This document shows positions 9,673 to 16,268 of a stretch of 64,000 bases of DNA, in pieces. The notes beneath the pieces were generated by a model. It was given only the letters and a program-made list of their open reading frames with translations. It was not told the DNA's origin and did no database searches. The DNA is from Bacteroides pyogenes_A (lineage in GTDB: Bacteria > Bacteroidota > Bacteroidia > Bacteroidales > Bacteroidaceae): assembly GCF_048595595.1 (NCBI RefSeq), contig NZ_CP184347.1; one strand, written 5' to 3'. Both the position numbers and the translations under genes were made by a program. Within the stretch, counting starts at the first letter, position 1, and every line of letters starts with the position of its first letter.

Positions 9673-9912
9673 ACATGAGATATAGCTTCAGACATAAGGT
9701 GTAGTTTTAAACATGAGATACAGCTCCGGACATGAGATGTAGCTCCGTACATGAGTGTAGCTCCGGACATGAGTGTAGCTCCGGACATGGAATGTAGCTC
9801 CGGACATGGAATGTAGCATCAAACATGAGATGTAACATCAAACATGGGATTTAGCTTCAAACATGAGGTGCCGCTTCGAGCATAAGATATAGCTTCGAAT
9901 ATGGGATGTACC
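9673..9912. repeat. 19-base tandem repeat array, about 13 units
   Basis: Consensus ACATGAGATGTAGCTCCGG. Units start at 9673, 9692, 9711, 9730, 9749, 9767, 9785, 9804, 9823, 9842, 9861, 9880 and 9899 (partial). The units at 9749 and 9767 are 18 bases (one A lost). The central units (9711-9803) are the most alike and the outer ones diverge, the pattern expected when an array grows from its centre. The 19-base period is not a multiple of three and no frame stays open across it, so it is not coding. Confidence 0.88.
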
Positions 9913-10466
9913 CCATGCCCGCTGCTACGAACACCGCCGATTGTTACTCCCTTTCATATTCATAGGTCGAGAGAAGCCGGCTATTTCTTTGAATAATCCT
10001 GACAGATAAAGGAATTATTTTAGCCGTCATACATCCTTTTTTACCACCCAAAAGGTATACGAAGTAGCTGCACAGACCGACTGAGAAACAGTGTGTACAT
10101 AAGAAGGAGAAATCACACGAACAAATTGATAATCAGAAATATAGCCCATCACCTCCATGAAAAGTGGCAAAAAAAAGGGGACATAGTGGCTTTTTGGCTT
10201 TTTGGCGTTTTCAAAAACCTGGAAAATCTCCGGAATGCTTCTTCAATCAGCCTGAAACAACACCACTTATAATGGTAATTTATTATTACTACTAGAATGC
10301 AATTAAACGTTTTATAAGAAGCTCCGTCCGGATTCGTCCGGGTTCGGAGAAGCTTCGTTTGCAGAACGTTCCGTAACATCAAAACTGCTCGTAAGTAAAT
10401 CCGGTGTGAAGGCAAATTCGGTTGAAGAGGTGGAACGGCACATCGAAGCCGTACAGGACACAGCTC

Positions 10467-10570
10467 CGGGTGACGGGTAAACTTTTGGTGAAACCATACA
10501 CGCAGACCGGGTAGCGAGTAAGCTTTCGGTGAAACCACACACGCACATCGGCTGACGGGTAAGCTTTCGG
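10467..10570. repeat. 41-base direct repeat, about 2.5 units
   Basis: Units start at 10467, 10508 and 10549 (partial). The shared core is GGGTAA(G/A)CTTT(C/T)GGTGAAACCA followed by CACGCA. The third unit breaks off after CTTTCGG and continues into ACATGACCGG, which resembles the ACATGA...CCGG words of the 19-base array upstream. Confidence 0.75.
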
Positions 10571-10596
10571 ACATGACCGGCAAAGTTTCTGTTTTC

Positions 10597-10725
10597 AAAG
10601 CCTGCGGAGTTTCATCACAAAGCCCGCCGTGTTTGTTTCTAAAGCCCGCCGCCTTTTTTTCAAAGCCCGCCGTGTTTGATTTCAAAGCCCGCGGGCTTTT
10701 TTTCAGAGCCCGCCGCCTTTTTCTG
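10597..10725. repeat. GC-rich 21-22-base tandem repeat, about six units
   Basis: Consensus AAAGCCCGCCGTGTTTGTTT, with units at 10597, 10619, 10641, 10662, 10684 and 10705. Spacers are T-rich. The unit at 10684 contains the perfect 16-base palindrome AAAGCCCGCGGGCTTT followed by a T-run. The same family in the opposite orientation occurs at 42854-42940. The repeat makes long but low-complexity reading frames on both strands that should not be taken as genes. Confidence 0.85.
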
Positions 10726-10960
10726 CATCCGCCGCCCCCTCTGTTTTTTTCTCTGCTGCGGGAAGATGTCATTGAACGTCACAAATCAAAAGGTTGTTTC
10801 TTCGAACAAACTGTTCGTGATCTTTCGCAAATTTTATTTCATCTTGTAACAGCAAGCATAAAATTCTTCTTAAAAAATACTCTACACTGATTATCAACAA
10901 TTTATACTCGTATGATACAAAGATGTTTCTTCAATTTGAGTAGTATTGCCATAATATATA

Positions 10961-11854
10961 TTAATCATTTTGTTCATAATAATAAGAATAGTCAATACCC
11001 TTCATAAACATTTCTCGATCGTTAATCTTAGAAGTCAATGCAGGTTTCACTAATGCTTTGATATATTGACTATCCGCAACACTCTCACGCATAGCATTTA
11101 GGTAATCGTTTTTATCTATCTTGCTCCAATCAACACAACGCTTGAGCGAACGTTTCAGCATGAGGTCAAGCCAAATGCGAGTGCTGCGACCATTGCCTTC
11201 CATAAAAGGGTGGACTACATTCATTTCTACGTACTTATCCATAATCTCATCAAAGGTAGTTTCTGGCATTCTTTCAATCGTTTGCAGTGTAGCTGGGAAG
11301 TGCATACAATTAGCGAAAGTAAAACCTCCTTTTGAAATATTCTTAGGACGGATTTGCCCTGCAAAATCGTACAAACCGCCAAAGAGATAGGCATGGATTT
11401 GTTGCAGACACTTAACGCTTCCAGGTTCTGCCGTTTTGAATAGCCCACTCTCAAAGAGTTGATAGGCTTTCTTCTTGCTCTGCCCATCGATAGTGTTATC
11501 GCTATAGATAAACCAATCAAGAAATTCATTAGCTCGATTATTGGGATAGTGCTTTGCCAATAAAGCCACACCCTCACTATCAAGAACATCTGCCACACGC
11601 AACTTACCATCAGGAGCCTCAAACTTGAAGCCGTGAGTGGCACTCACGAGTCCAATGCCGTCTTGTTTCAACTTACGTTTTAGCCAACACCAATAATTAC
11701 CAGCTTTGATATAGTCTGACTCGTCATTAATAGCTCGCACAATGTCTGTTGCCGAAAACCACCAACGGCTTTGTTCCTCATCCCACACTGCACGCACTTC
11801 TCGGTCGTTGAAGAAGCGAATCGATTTCTTATATTGCTCTTTATGTTCTGCCAT
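10961..11854 (-). CDS. Fic-domain protein with BRO-N-like N-terminal domain
   Basis: 297 residues from the Met at 11854 (MAEHKEQYKK). An upstream in-frame extension overlaps the preceding HTH sequence and is less likely. Residues about 11-115 resemble BRO-N/RhuM-type domains (VRAVWDEEQSRWWFSATDI). The Fic domain follows, with active-site loop HPFMEGNGRSTRIW at 215-228, a full match to HPFx(D/E)GNGR. Fic enzymes usually transfer AMP to Ser, Thr or Tyr of target proteins. The C-terminus ends in SYYYEQND: this fits the SxxxE part of the inhibitory motif (S290, E294) with Gln where Gly or Asn is usual. It overlaps the stop of a damaged HTH gene upstream by 14 bases. It could be a toxin, a phage-defence protein or a housekeeping AMPylator. 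Confidence 0.85.
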   Translation of the reverse strand: MAEHKEQYKKSIRFFNDREVRAVWDEEQSRWWFSATDIVRAINDESDYIKAGNYWCWLKRKLKQDGIGLVSATHGFKFEAPDGKLRVADVLDSEGVALLAKHYPNNRANEFLDWFIYSDNTIDGQSKKKAYQLFESGLFKTAEPGSVKCLQQIHAYLFGGLYDFAGQIRPKNISKGGFTFANCMHFPATLQTIERMPETTFDEIMDKYVEMNVVHPFMEGNGRSTRIWLDLMLKRSLKRCVDWSKIDKNDYLNAMRESVADSQYIKALVKPALTSKINDREMFMKGIDYSYYYEQND

Positions 11855-12039
11855 AAACGGAAATGTAGTTGTTTTTAATCTCCCAATAACCATTGCGACG
11901 ACCATTTTTGCGTTCAATAATGCCTTGTTCAGATAATTTTACGGGCATGGTCTTTACCGTTCGTTCTGATTTTCCTATATGTGCCGCTATTTCTTTTTGC
12001 GTTGCACTTTGATTTTCTACCGATACATGCAGTTTCCAT
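11841..12039 (-). pseudogene. Frameshifted small winged-helix/HTH gene upstream of the Fic gene
   Basis: On the minus strand a continuous frame from 12038 to the stop at 11841 encodes KLHVSVENQSATQKEIAAHI, then GKSERTVKTM, KLSEQGIIERKNGRRNGYWE and ends NNYISVYGRT. The QKEIAxxIGKSERTVK...LxxxGIIER...GYW pattern is a winged-helix DNA-binding domain like that at the C-terminus of AlbA/ATP-binding regulators. No start codon lies in this frame, but an ATG at 12039 is exactly one base out of phase: removing one G after the ATG gives MKLHVSV. So it is either a 65-residue gene with a one-base insertion or the remnant of a longer gene. The stop overlaps the Fic start, suggesting the pair was translationally coupled. 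Confidence 0.6.
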
Positions 12040-12059
12040 AAATATTATATGATTGTTTG

Positions 12060-12067
12060 CAAATATA
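12060..12067 (-). promoter_or_regulatory. Promoter -7 element (TATATTTG) for the HTH-Fic pair
   Basis: Read on the minus strand, TATATTTG matches TAnnTTTG and lies about 20 bases upstream of the ATG at 12039. A second match, TACCTTTG, is at 12105-12112. Confidence 0.5.
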
Positions 12068-12279
12068 GTAAATATTATTGTATAAGAAACAAAATGAGGG
12101 TGTGCAAAGGTAAAGTCAAAAACCGCACCTTCTTTTTTTTTATGTACAAAGCCCAGACTTTCACAAGCCGGGACTTTGCTATTACCTAAAGAATATCATT
12201 AGTGGACACTAATGAAAAGATGTGTTTAAAAATGAATAAAGAAGGCAGAAACAGACTTAGAATGGAAATTCAATAAAGA

Positions 12280-12321
12280 AAGGTAGAACCGGTCTCTTTT
12301 TTTTTAGAACAGTTCTACCTT
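12280..12321 (-). terminator. Probable terminator after cydB
   Basis: AAGGTAGAAC (12280-12289) and GTTCTACCTT (12312-12321) are perfect 10-base arms around a 22-base loop. The hairpin lies 29 bases past the cydB stop and is followed on the minus strand by TCTTTATTG. Confidence 0.5.
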
Positions 12322-12350
12322 CAATTCTTTAAGAATAAATATACGGATGA

Positions 12351-13493
12351 TCAATACGAATGCCCGCCTTGATCCATCTCTTCCTCAGTAATCTTATGAC
12401 GATCGATGCTTCGCCAGGCATAGAAAATATAGGCAATAACAAAAGGAACCAAAATGGACACGTAGGCCATTACCTTTAACGTAAATTCGCTGGAGCAGCT
12501 GTTAGACAATGTCAGCGAGCTTTGCAAATCGAGGTTTGAAGGATAGTATGCCGTATTGTTATAGCCTGCAACCAACAATAAAGAAAGTACAGTGAACACG
12601 GTGCCGACTCCTGCAAACCAGATTCCCTTGTCGAACGTCTTTTTCAATATTGTTTTACCTATTCCGAAAAGCACAAGTACGACTCCGGCAAGGAACAATA
12701 ACAGCACAACAGGCATTTCGATAAAATTGATGAAGTATTTATAGGGCTGCATGTATATTTCCTGCGTATCGGGGTTAACGGCAAAACCATCTGAGACTAA
12801 AGTACGGATGACGAACGCAAGGAAAAACACAAGAAAGCACAACGCGTTGTTCAACACTGCACGGCGGCATTTATCCGTCAATTCCTTGTCGGCAATGTTA
12901 TTTATAAAGTAAAGAGCCCCCAGTACACGGGCCAGAAAGAAAACAGCCACGCCCAAAACCACATTCCAGATATCGGTCAATGCGTCCAGTCCATGCCATC
13001 CATTTCCCCATTGACTGATAACAGGCATCAACGTATCGGTCATATTCCCTTTATTGATAAAAAAGTTGGAGCCCGTAAAGAATGTCGCCACAGCGCCTCC
13101 CAACAATACGGGTCCTACTACCCCATTAAGAACCAAAAATGTCTGATAAGTTTTTTTGCCCAATAAGTTTCCGGCTTTGCTTTGAAACTCATAGCTGACA
13201 GCCTGCAATACAAAACTGAAAAGAATGATCATCCAAAGCCAATATGCACCGCCGAAGCTGGTGCTGTAGAACAACGGGAAAGAAGCGAAAAAAGCGCCCC
13301 CGAAAGTTACCAACGTGGTAAATGTGAATTCCCATTTACGCCCGGTAGAATTGACCATCATCTTGCGATGTTTTTCCGTCTTGCCCAGACAAAACAACAA
13401 AGAATTCCCTCCCTGCACAAACATTAAGAATACGAGAATGGCGCCGAGCAAGGATACGACCAGCCACCAGTATTGCTGTAAAAATATATACAT
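12351..13493 (-). CDS. cydB: Cytochrome bd ubiquinol oxidase subunit II
   Basis: 380 residues, with eight to nine predicted membrane helices and the GGNSLLFCLG and SFGGAYWLWMIILFSFVLQAVSYEF (in parts) segments of the CydB family. It forms the bd oxidase with CydA and helps position the high-spin hemes. The start follows the cydA stop by 17 bases, so it is cotranscribed. The length is usual for the family. In anaerobic Bacteroides this oxidase scavenges low oxygen. The hairpin 29 bases after the stop probably ends the operon. Confidence 0.96.
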   Translation of the reverse strand: MYIFLQQYWWLVVSLLGAILVFLMFVQGGNSLLFCLGKTEKHRKMMVNSTGRKWEFTFTTLVTFGGAFFASFPLFYSTSFGGAYWLWMIILFSFVLQAVSYEFQSKAGNLLGKKTYQTFLVLNGVVGPVLLGGAVATFFTGSNFFINKGNMTDTLMPVISQWGNGWHGLDALTDIWNVVLGVAVFFLARVLGALYFINNIADKELTDKCRRAVLNNALCFLVFFLAFVIRTLVSDGFAVNPDTQEIYMQPYKYFINFIEMPVVLLLFLAGVVLVLFGIGKTILKKTFDKGIWFAGVGTVFTVLSLLLVAGYNNTAYYPSNLDLQSSLTLSNSCSSEFTLKVMAYVSILVPFVIAYIFYAWRSIDRHKITEEEMDQGGHSY

Positions 13494-13510
13494 AACTGCA
13501 ACAATTAGAA

Positions 13511-15067
13511 TTAATGATTAGCCACTTCCGGCCCTTTTTTGATAGCTTGTACCATGATACCGATGCCGGCAATCAACATTACCGTAAAGAGCCCCAAGAA
13601 TATAAAGAATGTAGTCTGCACAGACCCTACGTCGAGTTTCGATATAGCTGCCGTTGTAGGCAACATATCCCGGATAGCCCATGGCTGACGTCCGCATTCT
13701 GCCACCACCCAGCCGGCTTGTCCGGCAATATATCCCAAGGGGATAGTAAACAAAGCAATCCAATGCATCCAGCGGATCTTCGTCAGATCTCTCTTATAGG
13801 CCAAAAACAAGATTGCGATAAAAAACAAGATAAAATATCCGCCCAGCATTACCATCACACGAAAGGCATAAAAATTTAAAGGAACATTTGGAACCAGGCT
13901 ATTTACATCTTTAATATATCCATAGCCGAAATAGGGCATATTTTCTTTCAGCACGGCATAAGCTGTGCGAGCATCTGCTTCATTTCCGGCTTTTTTGGCT
14001 GCACGATATGCTGCCAACGCGCTGATCGCAGTTCTTCCGCGCTGTATCTTCTCTGTAGCCGGAATTGCCGTTGTTCCGTCTTTTTGTTGATATCCTCCCT
14101 CGATGATGTCCGAGATTCCGGGAACAAACGCATTTGCATCCCGCTCGGCCAGATAAGAAAGCATATTCGGAATTTCTATACGGAATAAAAACGGTTCTTT
14201 TCCGTCATCGTGCGTTTTCTTTTCCGGGTTCAATACACCCACCGCCACCAAGCCGACGTTGTTTCCGCCCTTATACAGTCCCTCTACGGCAGCCAGTTTC
14301 ATCGGTTGTGTCTGAGCGATCTGATAACCCGAACCATCACCTGTCCATACCGCCAGCAACGATGCCGCCAATCCAAAGATAGCGCCTATTTTGATACTTG
14401 CCAGAGCAAACTCCTGATTGCGTTTCTTGAGCAAATACCAACAGCTCACTCCAACAACGAATACGGCTCCCAGCACCCAGCCGGAAAGCACGGTATGAAA
14501 AAACTTGTTGACCGCTACCGGAGATGTGGCGACTGCCCAGAAATCAACCATCTCATTACGCACCGTGTCGGGGTTGAATTCCATTCCCACCGGATGTTGC
14601 ATCCAAGCATTCGCTACCAATATCCACCAAGCCGAAATGGTCGCTCCCAACCCTGTGAGCCAAGTTGAAGCCAGATGGAAACGTTTGCTGACTTTATCCC
14701 ATCCGAAGAACATGACCGCAATAAACGTCGCTTCCATGAAAAAAGCCAGAATACCCTCGATGGCCAATGGCGCGCCAAATATATCACCTACAAACCATGA
14801 GTAATTACTCCAGTTGGTCCCGAATTCAAATTCCAGAATCAATCCGGTTGCCACGCCGATGGCAAAGTTAATACCGAAGAGTTTCATCCAGAATTTGGCA
14901 GTTCGCTTCCAGAACTCATTCCCGGTTTTGTAATAAAGAGTTTCCATGATGCCCATCACCACTGCAAGTCCGAGTGTAAGAGGAACAAAAATCCAATGAT
15001 ACATGGCCGTCATCGCAAATTGGGCCCTCGACCAATCGACCAGTGAGGTGTCAATACTTTCAATCAT
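13511..15067 (-). CDS. cydA: Cytochrome bd ubiquinol oxidase subunit I
   Basis: 518 residues. It transfers electrons from quinol to oxygen in the inner membrane without proton pumping. Family features: MYHWIFVPLTLGL with H24 (heme ligand corresponding to E. coli His19), EGILAFFMEATFI, the NAWMQHPVG segment, FFHTVLSGW with the second His ligand, and the quinol-site start GDGSGYQIAQTQPMKLAAVEG (written as GDGSGYQIAQTQ then MKLAAVEG). The Q-loop is of the short-to-intermediate type. It is second in a three-gene operon with a DUF4492 protein upstream and cydB downstream. Confidence 0.97.
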   Translation of the reverse strand: MIESIDTSLVDWSRAQFAMTAMYHWIFVPLTLGLAVVMGIMETLYYKTGNEFWKRTAKFWMKLFGINFAIGVATGLILEFEFGTNWSNYSWFVGDIFGAPLAIEGILAFFMEATFIAVMFFGWDKVSKRFHLASTWLTGLGATISAWWILVANAWMQHPVGMEFNPDTVRNEMVDFWAVATSPVAVNKFFHTVLSGWVLGAVFVVGVSCWYLLKKRNQEFALASIKIGAIFGLAASLLAVWTGDGSGYQIAQTQPMKLAAVEGLYKGGNNVGLVAVGVLNPEKKTHDDGKEPFLFRIEIPNMLSYLAERDANAFVPGISDIIEGGYQQKDGTTAIPATEKIQRGRTAISALAAYRAAKKAGNEADARTAYAVLKENMPYFGYGYIKDVNSLVPNVPLNFYAFRVMVMLGGYFILFFIAILFLAYKRDLTKIRWMHWIALFTIPLGYIAGQAGWVVAECGRQPWAIRDMLPTTAAISKLDVGSVQTTFFIFLGLFTVMLIAGIGIMVQAIKKGPEVANH

Positions 15068-15104
15068 AATCTTATTGTAATTAAAACGTTAAAAATCCGT
15101 GTTC

Positions 15105-15326
15105 TTATTCCGGAAGTGCTCTTTCAATAAGTTCGTTTCCCACATGATTGCTTTTAGCGGCATCGGTAGGATGACTACTCAAAAAATTAGGGAAAAAGAA
15201 GATTTTGAGAATGAAAAACATGACAAACAGCTTTAACAGAATAATAAGCCACAACGTGCGTCCCAATGTCATGCCACGGAATCCTTCCAGATAAAAGTTC
15301 CAAATACCAAGCAGCGTATTTTTCAT
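15105..15326 (-). CDS. DUF4492 family small membrane protein of the cyd operon
   Basis: 73 residues. An amphipathic start (MKNTLLGIWNFYLEGFRGMT) is followed by one membrane helix (about 28-48, LIILLKLFVMFFILKIFFF) and a polar tail. This matches the DUF4492 family, commonly found directly upstream of cydA in Bacteroidetes and Campylobacterota. A role as an accessory or assembly subunit of cytochrome bd is inferred from position only. It lies 37 bases upstream of cydA and is the first gene of the operon. Confidence 0.85.
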   Translation of the reverse strand: MKNTLLGIWNFYLEGFRGMTLGRTLWLIILLKLFVMFFILKIFFFPNFLSSHPTDAAKSNHVGNELIERALPE

Positions 15327-15355
15327 AAATCCGATTTAGAAATTTGTATTGAGTA

Positions 15356-15363
15356 CAAAAATA
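15356..15363 (-). promoter_or_regulatory. Promoter -7 element (TATTTTTG) of the cyd operon
   Basis: Match to TAnnTTTG on the minus strand, 29 bases upstream of the DUF4492 start. Confidence 0.55.
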
Positions 15364-15643
15364 CAATATTTGTAATTAATTCCAATAAAATAGCTTAAAA
15401 TATTAGATAATAAAAAAGCAAATGCGAACATCTCCGCTCTTTCTCTCCGGATTGCGATACACTCGGAAGCATACTGCCTCAATCCTGTGTTGTCCCAATG
15501 AAATGCAGAATACCCAATGCCGATAAGGTTGTGATCAAAGAAGCATTCAAATCCCAATATGCTGTAGAACAATATTTTAAATATATCTTTTTGAAAGCAA
15601 AAATGTTTTTTTAAAGCCGGTTGCAACAAAAAAAACCTGCACT

Positions 15644-15676
15644 TTTGCCTCTTTATCCAAATAAAAACTATCTTTG
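15644..15676 (+). promoter_or_regulatory. Bacteroides promoter: TTTG (-33) and TATCTTTG (-7)
   Basis: TTTG at 15644-15647 and TATCTTTG at 15669-15676 are 21 bases apart, the usual spacing for the primary Bacteroides sigma factor. The ATG of the TPR gene is 28 bases downstream. It probably drives the TPR-vor operon. Confidence 0.75.
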
Positions 15677-15704
15677 CGAATGAGAACCCTGAAAGACGAA
15701 TGAA

Positions 15705-15986
15705 ATGGAGCAAACAAATAAACTGAAAGAACTTATCAATCAGGGAGAGGTGGATAAAGCGATTGAACAACTGGATCTGCTTCTTCAAGATTCCTCCGAC
15801 AATAAAGAAAAAGAAGTTTTCTACTATCTGAGGGGAAACGCCTACCGGAAGAAAGAAGATTGGAAACAGGCTTTGGATAATTACCAGTACGCCATCGAAC
15901 TCAATCCCGAAAGTCCTGCCTTGCAAGCCAGAGCGATGGTGATCAGCATTCTGGAGTTCTTCCATAAAGATATGTATAATCAATAA
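15705..15986 (+). CDS. Tetratricopeptide-repeat protein leading the 2-oxoacid oxidoreductase operon
   Basis: 93 residues, almost entirely two TPR helix pairs: about 3-36 (LKELINQGEVDKAIEQLDLL) and 39-75 (FYYLRGNAYRKKEDWKQALD then NYQYAIELNPES). There is no signal peptide or membrane segment, so it is cytoplasmic. TPR units bind peptides or partner proteins. It lies 38 bases upstream of the ferredoxin-subunit gene on the same strand and has its own consensus promoter, so it may help assemble or regulate the complex. That role is inferred from position. Confidence 0.85.
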   Translation: MEQTNKLKELINQGEVDKAIEQLDLLLQDSSDNKEKEVFYYLRGNAYRKKEDWKQALDNYQYAIELNPESPALQARAMVISILEFFHKDMYNQ

Positions 15987-16024
15987 ATACTTATGATAAC
16001 GATAACGTAATAAAATAAAAGATT

Positions 16025-16255
16025 ATGGCAAAAATTAAAGGAGCAATCGTAGTCGACACGGAGCGCTGCAAAGGATGCAGCCTGTGCGTGATAGCCTGTC
16101 CGCTCGATGTAATCGCCCTCAACAAAGAGGTAAACATGAAAGGCTACAACTATGCCTCTCAAATGAAAGAAGACACTTGTAACGGATGCTCTTCCTGCGC
16201 AACCGTTTGTCCCGACGGATGTATCTCGGTGTATAAAGTGAAAGTAGATCAGTAA
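16025..16255 (+). CDS. 2-oxoacid:ferredoxin oxidoreductase, ferredoxin-like delta subunit
   Basis: 76 residues with two 4Fe-4S cluster motifs, CKGCSLCVIACP (about 16-27) and CNGCSSCATVCPDGC (about 53-67). It passes electrons from the catalytic subunits to free ferredoxin. It stands 13 bases before the alpha-subunit gene, in the delta-alpha-beta-gamma order typical of Vor/Kor enzymes. The substrate (branched-chain 2-oxoacids or 2-oxoglutarate) cannot be decided from this subunit. Confidence 0.92.
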   Translation: MAKIKGAIVVDTERCKGCSLCVIACPLDVIALNKEVNMKGYNYASQMKEDTCNGCSSCATVCPDGCISVYKVKVDQ

Positions 16256-16268
16256 ACAATTTAATATT

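Larger units (their letters stand above)
8990..10960. other. Gene-free region of about 2 kb carrying several repeat families
   Basis: No credible protein gene on either strand. The open frames present (for example 10149-10772 minus and 10573-10890 plus) are made largely of repeats and are low-complexity. The region holds a hairpin (9271-9340), a 19-base tandem repeat (9673-9912), a 41-base repeat (10467-10570) and a GC-rich 21-22-base repeat (10597-10725). The stretches 8990-9270, 9341-9660, 9913-10466 and 10726-10960 show nothing I can name. No transposase or integrase fragment was seen. Confidence 0.75.
12040..12350. other. Intergenic region with Fic-operon promoter and cyd terminator
   Basis: It holds two minus-strand TAnnTTTG boxes (12060-12067 and 12105-12112), a T-rich stretch near 12130, an imperfect hairpin AAAGCCCAGACTT/AAGCCGGGACTTT at about 12149-12178, and the hairpin at 12280-12321 after cydB. 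No gene was seen. Confidence 0.6.
15327..15704. other. Divergent promoter region between the cyd and TPR/vor operons
   Basis: It holds a minus-strand -7 box for the cyd operon at its left end and a plus-strand promoter for the TPR gene at its right end. The middle (15420-15640) has no start or recognisable protein on either strand, although a minus-strand frame stays open by chance and runs antisense into the TPR gene. Confidence 0.6.

Noticed and set aside
9673..9912. Possible CRISPR array
   Set aside because: Units abut without spacers, repeat length is 19, and no cas gene is in the window.
10149..10772. 207-residue minus-strand reading frame
   Set aside because: Built from the GC-rich and 41-base repeats (LKKSPRALKSNTAGF, then similar units); low complexity, no start context, and the overlapping plus-strand frame 10573-10890 has the same problem.
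10573..10890. 105-residue plus-strand reading frame
   Set aside because: The first half is the translated repeat (CLFLKPAAFFSKPAVF); the rest has no homology pattern or promoter.
11855..11917. N-terminal extension of the Fic gene (MNAKMVVAMVIGRLK)
   Set aside because: It is the HTH-coding sequence read in another frame; the Met at 11854 begins the conserved domain region.
15336..15983. 215-residue minus-strand frame
   Set aside because: Runs antisense through the TPR gene; hydrophobic but patternless, with no start or promoter.
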